Notes under the pieces: generated by a model
Seen by the model: the letters and a program-made list of their open reading frames with translations, nothing else
Told to the model about the DNA's origin: nothing
Database searches by the model: none
Source: Clostridium sp. C2-6-12
GTDB lineage: Bacteria > Bacillota > Clostridia > Clostridiales > Clostridiaceae
Assembly (NCBI RefSeq): GCF_009928485.1
Contig: NZ_JAABNP010000004.1
Location: 186,001-250,000, forward strand
Length of the DNA stretch: 64,000 nt
Direction: 5' to 3'
In this document: positions 18,366 through 28,248 of the stretch, one piece after another
Layout of the letters: each line of letters starts with the position of its first letter
Position numbering within the stretch: the stretch's first letter is position 1
Program-made: the position numbers and the translations under genes

Positions 18366-18431
18366 ATTTCCTCCTATTAGCTTGTACAAACAAGCCTGTT
18401 ACAAAATAATTTAGTGACTTCTATTAATAAG

Positions 18432-18466
18432 AATGGTATTTAAAATTAGAAATTTTAAATACCATT
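18432..18466 (-). terminator. Attenuator-like hairpin between binding protein and permeases, system 2
   Basis: AATGGTATTTAAAATT and its exact complement form a 16-bp stem with a 3-base loop, 5 bp after the binding-protein stop. A weak U-rich stretch follows on the minus strand. Partial termination or 3'-end protection would leave more binding-protein mRNA than permease mRNA. Confidence 0.65.
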
Positions 18467-18471
18467 AATAA

Positions 18472-20211
18472 TTATTTTTTTACTGCTTTAGATACTTCTT
18501 TTGTAATATCGTCTCCGCCTGTACTCTTCCAAGTTTTAACGAACTCATCAAAATAATCTATTGATTGTTCTCCAGTAATAATTTTTAAGTACATTTCATT
18601 TTCTTGCTTTTCAAGATTTGCCCACTTTTGTTCCATGCTTTCTGTTCGTCCAAAAAATACTGGATCAACTTGAACTACATTCTTAGATCTCATAAGTGGT
18701 GACCCTTGCATTCTTGATACGTAGTTTCCATAATCAGAATCCTTAGGTTTATTACCCGCAGCAGTATCTGCTAAATATTGTGCACAGCTTTTTGATACAT
18801 TTTTGAAATATTCATCAGTTATATCTTCTTCCTTAACTTCTTTATTAACATATTTATTTGCTGTGTCATATAATCTTAAACATGCATCTCTATAATCTAC
18901 TATGATGTTAACTGGATATAAAGAACCATCAATACCTAACTTATCGCATTCGTTAACGTCTGCTTGTAACTTTTTAATTTCATCTGTTTGAGCTCTTGGA
19001 GTATCAGCTTCTTTAATTCCACATCTTGCATTGAAGCTTTTAACTACTACTTCTGGATGCTCATATCCTTTACGTACAACTACAAAACGTGTTGCCATAT
19101 TTTGAGTATACATTTTAACATTTCCTTGATCATCTACTGGTACTACATATGGAGTCCACTTAATATTTGAATTTACCTTATAAGCATCTTGAAGCGGATT
19201 ATATCCTGCCCACCATGGTCCATAGAATGCACCACTTTGACCATTAATAACAGTTGCTCTTAAGTCATCATCTGTTCTTACAGGGAATTCTTTATCAATA
19301 ATGCCTTTTTTATACCATGAAGTAAGGCTTTCTAAAGCTTTTTTAGTTTCAGGAGTAGTACTTCCATAAACCACATCTCCAGCATTATTTTTCATCCATT
19401 GGCGTGGATAAGAACCAAATAATCCAAAAATATTATCTGACTCAAATTCTCCAGTATAATCTCCACATACCCTCTTATTCAATGTTAAACCAATTGTTTT
19501 TCCTGCTCCATTTTTACCTGGATCCTTTTGTACAAATTGAGTTAGGATATTTTCAATGTCTGACATAGTTTTGGGAGCACTTAATCCTAGTGAATCCATC
19601 CAATCTTGTCTTAACCATAATAGATTAGGACCTGCATCAATAGTAGCATCTGGAATAGCCATTAGCTTACCATCAAACGTAGCTCTTTCCAAAACTTTAC
19701 CATTATAAGAATTGTATCTTGCCTTTACTTCATCACTTGCACAATTCTTATAAGCATTTGATAAATCTTCTATCATATCATTTGCAACCAAGCTTCTAAG
19801 AGTAGCTTCATCTACTATCATTACATCAGGAATTTCTCCTCCTGCAATTGCCATAGAAACCTTTTGATTATAATTATCACCACCAGTTGCTTCAAAGGCA
19901 TCTTTTTGCTGAATATTATAAAACCCTTTAACAAATCTTGTATATGCATTATTTTCATAATTATCAGATGCATATTTTCCATCACCTGGAAGATTAGTGT
20001 TTACTCCTGTCATTTTTCCCATAGTATAAGTAACTAAATCTGGGTATTTCCCATATGGAGTTGTAGCAGCCTCTTGCCATGCTGGATCTGTACTTTTTGC
20101 ACTGGTATTTGACACTTTCTTATCTCCGCTACTACAACCAACAGCAGTAATCAGAAATGTACTAAGTGTAATAAAAGCTAATAATTTTTTACATAAACTT
20201 TTATATTTCAT
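18472..20211 (-). CDS. ABC transporter sugar-binding lipoprotein, system 2
   Basis: Large (579-residue) LplA-like binding lipoprotein that delivers an oligosaccharide to the two permeases. The signal peptide is MKYKSLCKKLLAFITLSTFL, with lipobox TAVGC (Cys26). The mature part has the typical long-form CUT1 pattern (NKVSMAIAGGEIPDVMIVDE-like strand, LLWLRQDWMDSLGLSAPKT, YGPWWAGYNPLQDAY). GAGGGAAT precedes the ATG. It is the first gene of the operon and diverges from the YesN/YesM-type two-component genes across a 417-bp region. That suggests direct control by the two-component system. Confidence 0.93.
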   Translation of the reverse strand: MKYKSLCKKLLAFITLSTFLITAVGCSSGDKKVSNTSAKSTDPAWQEAATTPYGKYPDLVTYTMGKMTGVNTNLPGDGKYASDNYENNAYTRFVKGFYNIQQKDAFEATGGDNYNQKVSMAIAGGEIPDVMIVDEATLRSLVANDMIEDLSNAYKNCASDEVKARYNSYNGKVLERATFDGKLMAIPDATIDAGPNLLWLRQDWMDSLGLSAPKTMSDIENILTQFVQKDPGKNGAGKTIGLTLNKRVCGDYTGEFESDNIFGLFGSYPRQWMKNNAGDVVYGSTTPETKKALESLTSWYKKGIIDKEFPVRTDDDLRATVINGQSGAFYGPWWAGYNPLQDAYKVNSNIKWTPYVVPVDDQGNVKMYTQNMATRFVVVRKGYEHPEVVVKSFNARCGIKEADTPRAQTDEIKKLQADVNECDKLGIDGSLYPVNIIVDYRDACLRLYDTANKYVNKEVKEEDITDEYFKNVSKSCAQYLADTAAGNKPKDSDYGNYVSRMQGSPLMRSKNVVQVDPVFFGRTESMEQKWANLEKQENEMYLKIITGEQSIDYFDEFVKTWKSTGGDDITKEVSKAVKK

Positions 20212-20628
20212 TAAAATTCCCTCACTTTATATTAATAATTTCTAATACTTTACCGGTAATGTTTTGGTTTTTGTACATTTGGTTTGTTGAATAAACAAAT
20301 ACTATATATAATTATTCCTTGTTTAAATGTTTACACAAGCTTTGAATATAAAGAGTTACACATCTTAAAGCAAAACTTTTTTAAGTAATAAAAAATATGT
20401 AAAAACTCTATCATATGAGATTATAAAATACATAATTAACTAATCATTTATACAAATTAGTTATTCAACTAACCTTACTTGTATTATAATTTGAACCAAT
20501 TTAAGCGTAAATATAAATAATTCTCGTTATATATCAGATTTTCATGTATTGGTTTTCATTTGTATATTTTTACATATAAATATGCTATCATTTTATTATA
20601 GCAATTGAAACAAAGGAGGATTCAGAAG
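20212..20628. promoter_or_regulatory. Divergent control region between ABC system 2 and its two-component system
   Basis: A 417-bp AT-rich region without a gene. It must hold promoters for the minus-strand transporter and the plus-strand regulator. A short TTTGTT/AACAAA inverted repeat lies near 20280-20300. I see no convincing -35/-10 pair or long operator, which fits activation by an AraC-type response regulator binding degenerate direct repeats. Confidence 0.4.
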
Positions 20629-21873
20629 ATGCTAAAAATATTAGTAGTCGATGATGAAGACATTGAAAGAGATGGTATTATATTTCTATTAAAAAAATTT
20701 CAATACAATTTTGAAATTATAGAAGCTGAAAATGGAAATCAAGCCTATTCCTATTTACAAGAAAATCATTTTGATATCCTATTTACAGATATTAGAATGC
20801 CTTTTATAGATGGCTTAGAATTAACAAAATTAGCAGTAAAACTTTATAAAGACTTGAAAGTTATCATTTTTAGTGGTTTCCATGAATTTGAATATGCGAA
20901 AAAAGCTCTTACCCTCGGTGTAATTGATTACATTTTAAAGCCCATAGATATAGATGAATTTCGAAAAGTTATAGATTCTACTTTAGAAAAAATAGATTAT
21001 CAGAATAAACAATTAGAATCAAAAAATCAAAATGATTTATTTATTCGTCGTTATATTCTTTTGGGGTATATAAATGGTACTTCTGTAAAACTTCTATCCC
21101 AAGAATTTAATTCATCTTATGATTTAGACTTTCTAAACAATTATTCGAAAATATTCATGCTAGAATTTGAACATGGATTTTTTGAAAATTCAGGATTATT
21201 ATTTGATAAAGAAATTCTTCCATTATTAAATTTCCAATATGATTATTTAAACCTAAATAACTCACAAAGCTTATTATTTATAAAAAAATTCACTAACTCA
21301 CCTAATAATTATAGAGAAACCGCGAAATTTCTTTTGAATATTATAAGAGAAAAATACAATATTAATTGCTATATTTCCATAAGTAATAATATAAAATCAG
21401 CTGAAGATATATTATTAGAAATTTCCTCTCTGGAGAATTTACTAAATAACAAGTTTTTACTTTCAGATACTTATATTTTTGCTAATGATGAAATATATGA
21501 AAATCAACCTGTAGTGGACAGGTTTGCTCTATACTCACAGCAACATACTTCTTCAGGTTCTAATGCTGTTGAATTAGTAAAACAATATATAGCAAATAAT
21601 TATGGAAGTGAGTTAAGTCTTGAAGTTTTAGCTTCCCATGTTTATCTTACACCAAGATACTTGAGTTATATTTTCATACAAGAGACAGGCTCTGGTATTA
21701 ATAAATATATTAAATCCTTTAGAATGCAAAAAGCTAAAGAGTTACTTGAAAATACAAATATGAAAATTGCATCCATATGCAAACAAGTTGGTTATAACAA
21801 TGTTTCTTACTTTTGTCAAAGCTTCCGTGAATTTTACGGTAAAAGTCCAGAAAAATATAGGAAAAAGGAATAA
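20629..21873 (+). CDS. Response regulator, YesN/AraC type
   Basis: Two-component response regulator. The receiver domain (about 1-120) has the acidic pocket DDED, the phospho-acceptor D54 in LFTDIRMPF and the lysine in YILKPIDIDEF. A middle region of unknown fold follows. The C-terminal AraC double helix-turn-helix covers the last 100 residues (LEVLASHVYLTPRYLSYIF, IASICKQVGYNNVSYFCQSFREFYGKSPEKYR). The start is ATG 20629 after AAAGGAGG; an in-frame TTG 24 bases upstream lies before that site. It forms an operon with the kinase 5 bp downstream and likely activates ABC system 2. Confidence 0.93.
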   Translation: MLKILVVDDEDIERDGIIFLLKKFQYNFEIIEAENGNQAYSYLQENHFDILFTDIRMPFIDGLELTKLAVKLYKDLKVIIFSGFHEFEYAKKALTLGVIDYILKPIDIDEFRKVIDSTLEKIDYQNKQLESKNQNDLFIRRYILLGYINGTSVKLLSQEFNSSYDLDFLNNYSKIFMLEFEHGFFENSGLLFDKEILPLLNFQYDYLNLNNSQSLLFIKKFTNSPNNYRETAKFLLNIIREKYNINCYISISNNIKSAEDILLEISSLENLLNNKFLLSDTYIFANDEIYENQPVVDRFALYSQQHTSSGSNAVELVKQYIANNYGSELSLEVLASHVYLTPRYLSYIFIQETGSGINKYIKSFRMQKAKELLENTNMKIASICKQVGYNNVSYFCQSFREFYGKSPEKYRKKE

Positions 21874-21878
21874 TACTT

Positions 21879-23636
21879 ATGAATATTTTTTTTAAATTTT
21901 ATGGTAATTTAAAATTTCGTAATAAAATAAATATAACTTATTCACTGATTAGTTTAATACCAATATTGTTTTTAGGAATCTTTTGCTATTTTCAAACTAA
22001 ATCTTTACTTATAAAACAAGAAGAAGCGAACTTAGAGACTACCATAAGTCAAATTTCAACTAATATAGATTACGCCTTAGAGACTTATACTAATGCATCA
22101 AATTATGTTACCTATAACAGTGGTATTCAATCTGCCTTACAAGATGATTATAAAAATAATTACTATGCAATGGGACAAGTATATGATAACTTAATCGATC
22201 CTATAATCTTTTCTTTGAAATACCTATATCCATCAATAAAACAACTGACACTTTATACCAATACAAACATGTCCCAACATGGAAATATATTAAAGAACCT
22301 GAATAGTATTTATGAAAAAAATTGGTATAACACTGTAATATCTGATTATAATATTCATTGGTTTATTGATGAGGATAATACTTTATCCTGTATAAGAAGA
22401 ATGCCAAATTTACGTTATTTTAAGAGTCCAAAGCATACCATTGTCTATTTAAATGTTGATTCGGAAGGTATTTTTCGAACTTTGGAAACAAGTCTTGGAA
22501 ATAACTATGGATTAGTAATAATAAATTCAAAAAATGAAATTATCTATTCAAAAGACTTTTTTGATAATAACTATTCTTATCTTAAACTTTCTGACAATCA
22601 AATTTTTGAATTTAATCAGAATTCTTCAAATTCAAAATTGCTGAAAAATTACGCTATTAAATCAAGTTCTTTAAAAAATAGCGATTGGAAAATTATCATA
22701 TATAGACCAATTACTTTTATTTCAAAGAGTATTAGCTCTATTATCTACACAATATTAATTGTAATTGCTATCTGTGGAATCATTTTATTTTTTACAGGTA
22801 TTTTGCTATCAAAATTAATTGTAAGTCCATTGATAAAACTAACAAAAAGCATGAATGAAGTAAAAAACGGAAATTTGAATATTCAAATTTCCAGTCCCTA
22901 TACTGATGAGTTAGGTATTATGACTAATACCTTTCAGAATATGTTAACTCAAATTGATACTCTATTTAAAGAAATATATGAAAATAAAATACAACAACAA
23001 AAACTTAAATTAAAAGCATTGCAAGCTCAGATTAACCCTCATTTTTTATATAATTCTCTTTCCCTTATAAATTGGAAAGCTATTATGGCCGAGCAACACG
23101 AAATCAGTAAAATGTCTCAACTACTTTCTACTTTTTATCGCACCTCTTTAAATAAAGGAAAAAATTCTACAAGTATGAGAGATGAAATTGAAAATACTAA
23201 ATCATATATTGAAATTCAATTAATGCTTCATAATAATAAATTTAAAGTTGAATATAATCTAGATGAAAATATATATAATTTTTCTATTTTAAATTTAACA
23301 CTACAGCCATTAGTTGAAAATTCAATTATTCATGGTTTAGATTTAAAAGAAAGTGGTGAGAAAATACTTATTGTTTCTGCTTCATTTATTGAAGAATCTA
23401 ATTTAATTGAAGTATGCGTCCAAGATAACGGAGTTGGCATTAATGGCAATATTCTTCCTTGTTTATTAAATATCCACTCAAAGGGATATGGATTAAAAAA
23501 CGTTAACGACCGAATTAAACTCTACTTTGGTGATTCATTTGGATTAGAAATTCAAAGCAAAGAAGGTATCGGTACAAAAATCACAGCAAAAATCCCTGCA
23601 ATTCCAATAGATGCTGATGTAAAAAATTTAATATAA
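21879..23636 (+). CDS. Sensor histidine kinase, YesM type
   Basis: Membrane sensor kinase of 585 residues. Membrane segments lie near 18-40 and 280-305 and flank an extracellular sensor. A HAMP domain follows (IVSPLIKLTKSMNEVKNGNLNIQI). The phospho-acceptor is H388 in QAQINPHFLYNSLSLINW, the mark of the LytS/YesM (His_kinase PF06580) class. The ATPase domain has TLQPLVENSIIHGL (N box), VQDNGVGI (G1) and GYGLKNVNDRIKLYFG (G2). It overlaps no gene and begins 5 bp after the response regulator. It probably senses a sugar or the loaded binding protein of system 2. Confidence 0.94.
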   Translation: MNIFFKFYGNLKFRNKINITYSLISLIPILFLGIFCYFQTKSLLIKQEEANLETTISQISTNIDYALETYTNASNYVTYNSGIQSALQDDYKNNYYAMGQVYDNLIDPIIFSLKYLYPSIKQLTLYTNTNMSQHGNILKNLNSIYEKNWYNTVISDYNIHWFIDEDNTLSCIRRMPNLRYFKSPKHTIVYLNVDSEGIFRTLETSLGNNYGLVIINSKNEIIYSKDFFDNNYSYLKLSDNQIFEFNQNSSNSKLLKNYAIKSSSLKNSDWKIIIYRPITFISKSISSIIYTILIVIAICGIILFFTGILLSKLIVSPLIKLTKSMNEVKNGNLNIQISSPYTDELGIMTNTFQNMLTQIDTLFKEIYENKIQQQKLKLKALQAQINPHFLYNSLSLINWKAIMAEQHEISKMSQLLSTFYRTSLNKGKNSTSMRDEIENTKSYIEIQLMLHNNKFKVEYNLDENIYNFSILNLTLQPLVENSIIHGLDLKESGEKILIVSASFIEESNLIEVCVQDNGVGINGNILPCLLNIHSKGYGLKNVNDRIKLYFGDSFGLEIQSKEGIGTKITAKIPAIPIDADVKNLI

Positions 23637-23660
23637 CACTAAATGAACTTTTTAGTGTAA

Positions 23661-23691
23661 AAAAACTATATTCTTAAATAATATAGTTTTT
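23661..23691 (+). terminator. Terminator of the two-component operon
   Basis: AAAAACTATATT (23661-23672) and AATATAGTTTTT (23680-23691) form a perfect 12-bp stem with a 7-base loop, with U residues at the 3' side. A smaller ACACTAAA/TTTAGTGT hairpin directly at the stop codon (23636-23658) precedes it. Confidence 0.7.
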
Positions 23692-23779
23692 GAAAAATAA
23701 AGTCTTATGTTCTTTTTGATAGCTAGTTCACATATTTAACAGCTTTATAGAAATTATAATGCTTTCAAATAATATTATT

Positions 23780-23808
23780 GCCTCAATAACTGATAGTTTT
23801 ATTGAGGC
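23780..23808. terminator. Hairpin between convergent genes
   Basis: GCCTCAATAA (23780-23789) and TTATTGAGGC (23799-23808) form a perfect 10-bp stem. On the plus strand TTTG follows. It lies between the kinase gene and the convergent chemoreceptor gene and may back up their terminators. Confidence 0.45.
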
Positions 23809-23828
23809 TTTGCCTTGTTATATCAAGG

Positions 23829-23861
23829 AAAAATTCTCAATTTTATCTTACAAAAATTGAG
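23829..23861 (-). terminator. Terminator of the second chemoreceptor gene
   Basis: CTCAATTTT (23836-23844) pairs with AAAATTGAG (23853-23861). On the minus strand the stem is followed by AATTTTTCC, a short U-tract. Confidence 0.55.
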
Positions 23862-23976
23862 TTAATAATAAATTTTTAACCCTTACATATAACTATATAG
23901 TTGATTTCCATATAAACAAACATTCTAAATTTGAGTTAAAATTTGAAGCTGCAAGAATTATATCTTAACGCTTTAC

Positions 23977-25998
23977 CTAAATTTTAAATTTATTTAGACT
24001 GTCTGATAGCATCACCACTGAATTGCCAAGAATATCAACTCTTTCTTCCAATACTTCTGCATTAATATTTTGCTGTTCAGTTGTCGCTAAAGCCTCTTTC
24101 GCATTAGCCGATTCCTTTTTGACTATAATTCTCATGTTATTTGTAGCAATAATGTTTTTATTTTTTTCTCTATTTATATCTTTCATAAAAATCTCTATAT
24201 TTTTTATTTTAAAATCTATTTTTTCTATACCATCAATTATCTTAATAAATGAATTATTAGCAAAATTAGAAATTTCGTTTGATTCTTTAAATGCATCTTT
24301 TGATAAGTTGATAAGCTTAATCGTTAAATTAGCTTTTTCATAAACATTTCTTATAATTTCATATACATTATTGGTCGACATTTTAGATTTATCTGCAAGT
24401 TTTCTCACTTCTTCTGCTACAACTGAAAATCCTTTTCCATATTCCCCGGCACGTGCCGCCTCGATACTTGCATTCAATGATAAAAGATTAGTCTGTTGGC
24501 TTATACCGTCCATAAGTTCAATTACTCTTTCAATTTCTTTTATACTATCAACAAGAATTTGAATATTATAAAAAATTTCTTCCATAGTCTTATTTTTATC
24601 TTCATTTTTAATCTGTTGCTTTTGAATTATTTTTAGTGATTTATCACCAATAATTTTTGTTTCATTAGATATTTCGGTAACATTAGAAACGTTTATAACT
24701 ATATCATTTATTTTTTGAGATAAATTTTCTACAACCTCCATAGTTTTATCTAATTCTACTGACTGTTCAATTGTTCCATGAGCTATCCCCTCCATAACCT
24801 CAGTGATTCCTTTGGATAATTCATGATTTTGTTTAGAAATTTCTTTTATCTCATCTGATTTATTTATTACTACAGATGAGACATTCTTTGTGTCTTCTAC
24901 TAATTGCCTTATATGCTTAATCATATTGCTAAAACTCTTACTAAGCATAGCTATTTCATCATTTCCAATAGCACTGCTTTTTACTGTTAAATCTCCTTCC
25001 TCAGCTTTCTTCATCTTAATCACTACATCTCGTATTGGATTTGAAATTTTATTGGCGACTAATGCACCAAATATACCAGTACCTATCATACATATGATAG
25101 CAATAATTATAGTAATCAGTGCTATTATATAGACCTCTTTTAAGATATAACTATTGGGAGTAAAATTAATAAATTTCCAACCATTTTTGCAAGTATTTAA
25201 AGTTGTTAATTTATTATCTATTTCAAATATTTCTGAAGATGAATTTAATGTTTTATCCCTAATTTCAGCATCGATCATCGTTCCTACTAGTCCTAAATTA
25301 TTTGAATAAATTACATTATCATCATCATCCAAGAGCAATATTGTAGAATTACTTCCATAATCTATTCCTTTAAATATATCACCAAAACTTTCAGAATAAA
25401 TCGACGTAATCATAATTGTATACTTATTTACCTGTTTAACATAATATATTTTTTTAAAATCTCCCTGTATTCCTGTTAACCACATTGATTTAGATTTTGA
25501 ATTTTTAATTTCATTATTTAGTCCTCTATATAAATTAGTCTTACCATATAAACTCTTTGTTGTTTCAGATACTTTTCCAATAGTAGTTCCATCTTGATAT
25601 ACTAAAGAAAAGTCTGTAAAATCTTTTAATAGCTCTATTGAAAGTAAATACTCCCTAATTCCCCTTTTAGTTTTTTCAATTTCATATGTATCAATATTGC
25701 TATTAGACGGATTAAAATTTAAAATTTCCTCATTTGCGAATACCAATGAAGCTGCGTTCTCAATCTCAGATATATAATTATCCAAAATCCTTGTAGTTTG
25801 TATACTATAATTATTTGATAATACCCCTATTTTAGATATTAAAATATTTTTATTAACTGAATATGTTAAGATAGATACAATGAATATGGGAATAAATCCA
25901 ATTAATATATATGTTATTATCAGTTTTCCCTTAATAGTTCTTAGAAAACTTTTTAAATTAATCTTGATACTTTTTAACTTGTTAACTAAACTTTTCAT
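23977..25998 (-). CDS. Methyl-accepting chemotaxis protein with Cache-type sensor
   Basis: Chemoreceptor of 673 residues. A membrane segment lies near residues 25-47 ([21 protein letters not shown]), followed by an extracellular Cache-like sensor and a second segment near 290-312. A HAMP domain ([20 protein letters not shown]) leads to the signalling domain. The tip reads [21 protein letters not shown], then [13 protein letters not shown]. It differs enough from the receptor at 14131-16236 in its sensor that the two probably see different ligands. It is monocistronic, convergent with the two-component operon, and precedes the system 3 region. Confidence 0.94.
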   Translation of the reverse strand: MKSLVNKLKSIKINLKSFLRTIKGKLIITYILIGFIPIFIVSILTYSVNKNILISKIGVLSNNYSIQTTRILDNYISEIENAASLVFANEEILNFNPSNSNIDTYEIEKTKRGIREYLLSIELLKDFTDFSLVYQDGTTIGKVSETTKSLYGKTNLYRGLNNEIKNSKSKSMWLTGIQGDFKKIYYVKQVNKYTIMITSIYSESFGDIFKGIDYGSNSTILLLDDDDNVIYSNNLGLVGTMIDAEIRDKTLNSSSEIFEIDNKLTTLNTCKNGWKFINFTPNSYILKEVYIIALITIIIAIICMIGTGIFGALVANKISNPIRDVVIKMKKAEEGDLTVKSSAIGNDEIAMLSKSFSNMIKHIRQLVEDTKNVSSVVINKSDEIKEISKQNHELSKGITEVMEGIAHGTIEQSVELDKTMEVVENLSQKINDIVINVSNVTEISNETKIIGDKSLKIIQKQQIKNEDKNKTMEEIFYNIQILVDSIKEIERVIELMDGISQQTNLLSLNASIEAARAGEYGKGFSVVAEEVRKLADKSKMSTNNVYEIIRNVYEKANLTIKLINLSKDAFKESNEISNFANNSFIKIIDGIEKIDFKIKNIEIFMKDINREKNKNIIATNNMRIIVKKESANAKEALATTEQQNINAEVLEERVDILGNSVVMLSDSLNKFKI

Positions 25999-26155
25999 AT
26001 TGCCTCCATTTCACTAATTAACTAGATATATTGATTAAAATAAAGGAAGATTCATTTTAATAAATTAAAAATAAACCTTCCCTTGTTTTCCTATCATAAT
26101 AAAAACTATACCAATATTGTTTCTATTTAAGATATTGAAATTTATTAAAATATAC

Positions 26156-26872
26156 TCATCTACCTAGAATTACTGCTGATTTAGATTCGACGGTAATTTC
26201 ATCATTATAATATATATTCTTTTCAAATAATCTGGAACTTTGTCCATCTAAAAGTATCTGCCATTCTCCTTTTGGCAACCTAAGTTTTATTCTATTTTTT
26301 GTACTATTTGAATGAACTCTATCATTTAGCAGTGTAGTACCTTCTTGTGTGAATGCAAGATATTTCCCTCTATATTTAACTTCTATTCCTGAATTTTTAT
26401 CATATGAAAAATCCTTTATATGAAGTTCATATATTATTGGACACTTATATATCCTTACACCAAATGTATCATTATTCCACCCTTTTGGATTAGTACCCTC
26501 AATGTCTAAAATCATACTCCTAATACCATTTACTCCACATGCTGTAGCATAAGGATCCGCACTGATAACCGCACTTCCGTCAACCTCTATTTCATAATCA
26601 TAATATATTCCATTTAGATTACCACTAATTTCATTAATCCATACACCGCATTCTCCTTTTTCCATAGAATGTACGTCCAATTTCTTTGCACTTTCTTCCT
26701 TATCGCTTCCTGTTGCATAAAGTCTAAGTGTAACCTTATTTGCTGTAGGAGCCCATAGTTTAAATATTGTTTTTTCTTTTGAATAATTCACTCCTAAGTC
26801 AAGTTTATTATAAACATAATTTTTTATGAACTTTTTTGAATAGAAGTAATTTTTCCACTCTAAAGGGTTTAT
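26156..26872 (-). pseudogene. Type I pullulanase remnant: N- and C-termini joined, catalytic barrel deleted
   Basis: The N-terminal part is a pullulanase CBM48 region (YSKEKTIFKLWAPTANKVTLRLY, SADPYATACGVNGIRSMI) running into the first barrel strand (PIIYELHIKDFS, GKYLAFTQEGTT). It then switches directly to a pullulanase-like C-terminal beta domain (LRLPKGEWQILLDGQ, ESKSAVILG). The whole GH13 barrel with its catalytic residues is missing; about 480 residues are lost relative to enzymes near 700 residues. Homology extends 27 codons upstream of the first GTG (26791) to NPLEWKNYFYSKKFI. There, after a perfect AAGGAGG, the codons are ATT ATC ATA, so the original ATG seems lost. It is last in the system 3 gene cluster. 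Confidence 0.8.
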
Positions 26873-26994
26873 GATAATCTTCCTCCTTTTTACAATTAAA
26901 AACTTTATATTAGTTTATATTTTTACAAACGTCCATAACTTTAAAATTCTTATTTTTTGAACTTTGATACATATTCTATCAAAACACTAAATAT

Positions 26995-28248
26995 TTAAGA
27001 CTCTATAATTGTTGACGTCATTGGTTCTACTACTACTCCATTCACTATTTCCGATTGAAATCCAAAGTTTATAATAAAACTAATACTTTGTAAATCATTA
27101 TATCTAGTCAAAATTAAAGTTCTTTCATTAAATCCTTTAATTTTAACTTTACCGCTTTTTAAAACATCAAACTTATTTCTAAGGGCAATCAATTTCTTTA
27201 TATGTGTATATATTTCTTGATTCCAATTTTCCATATTCCAATCCATACATCCTCTACAATATGGATCATTTTCCCCTTTCATTCCTATTTCATCTCCATA
27301 ATAAATTAATGGTATCCCTGGTAATATAAATAGAAATGTATAAAATAATTTTTCCTTATTTATTTCGCCATTACAAAAATTATATATTCTTTTAGTATCA
27401 TGAGAACCAGCCAGATTCACATTATAATCTAAATTCTCCTTATACATCTCCTCAATATTTTTCCATTCATCAATAAATATTTCTGTGGAAATACATTGAT
27501 CAACGACAGCTTTCTTTATTAAATCCCGTAATGTATAATTTGTTATACCATTAAAGTATTTGGGCACATATACTTTACCATATCCCCAAATTTCACCCAA
27601 TAAGTATAGCTGGGTCTCTCTTCTTATTCTTTCCAGTAATGAATAATGTATTTCAAAAGGTACATCTAGCCTAATTCCATCAATTCCTTTACCTTCCCAA
27701 TACTTTATTACTTTAATTATATAATCTTGTACTTCCATATCATTTGTGTTTAACTTAGGCAAAAAAGACGCCCCTCCACAAGCTCTATATGGCGGATTAT
27801 TTTTTATATCAACAGGATATTCAAATATATCATACCAGCTAGTATATTTAGATTTTTCTTGATTAATTAATATATCTTTAAATGCAAAGAATTCTGTGCT
27901 AGTATGATTAAAAACTCCGTCAATAATAATTTTTATGTTTCTTTTATGAGATTCCAATATTAAAGTTTCAAAATCTTGTAATGTACCAAAACAACTATCT
28001 ATTTTATAATAATCTGAAGTATCGTATTTATGATTTGATAGAGATTGAAATATAGGATTTAAATATATAGTATCCGCACCTAAATCTTTAATGTAGTCTA
28101 ACTTTTCAATTATCCCTTTTAAATCTCCTCCCATAAAACAGTCTCTATCTACGTCACTTCCCCAAACTTTTACATCCCTTGGATCATTACTTTTATCACC
28201 ATTGCAAAATCTTTCAGGAAAAATTTGATATATAACGCTTCCTATCAT
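26995..28248 (-). CDS. Compact GH13 alpha-glucosidase/cyclomaltodextrinase-type enzyme
   Basis: Cytoplasmic alpha-amylase-family enzyme that would hydrolyse imported maltodextrins. The 417-residue protein starts directly with the barrel (VIYQIFPERFCNGD) and lacks the N-terminal domain of neopullulanases. GH13 signatures are present: DGVFNHT, nucleophile D195 in GIRLDVPFE, acid/base E219 in LLGEIWG, and D284 in AGSHDTKR. There is no signal peptide. The ATG overlaps the stop of the upstream permease by 4 bp (ATGA), showing translational coupling with the transporter. The exact product pattern cannot be told from sequence. Confidence 0.92.
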   Translation of the reverse strand: MIGSVIYQIFPERFCNGDKSNDPRDVKVWGSDVDRDCFMGGDLKGIIEKLDYIKDLGADTIYLNPIFQSLSNHKYDTSDYYKIDSCFGTLQDFETLILESHKRNIKIIIDGVFNHTSTEFFAFKDILINQEKSKYTSWYDIFEYPVDIKNNPPYRACGGASFLPKLNTNDMEVQDYIIKVIKYWEGKGIDGIRLDVPFEIHYSLLERIRRETQLYLLGEIWGYGKVYVPKYFNGITNYTLRDLIKKAVVDQCISTEIFIDEWKNIEEMYKENLDYNVNLAGSHDTKRIYNFCNGEINKEKLFYTFLFILPGIPLIYYGDEIGMKGENDPYCRGCMDWNMENWNQEIYTHIKKLIALRNKFDVLKSGKVKIKGFNERTLILTRYNDLQSISFIINFGFQSEIVNGVVVEPMTSTIIES

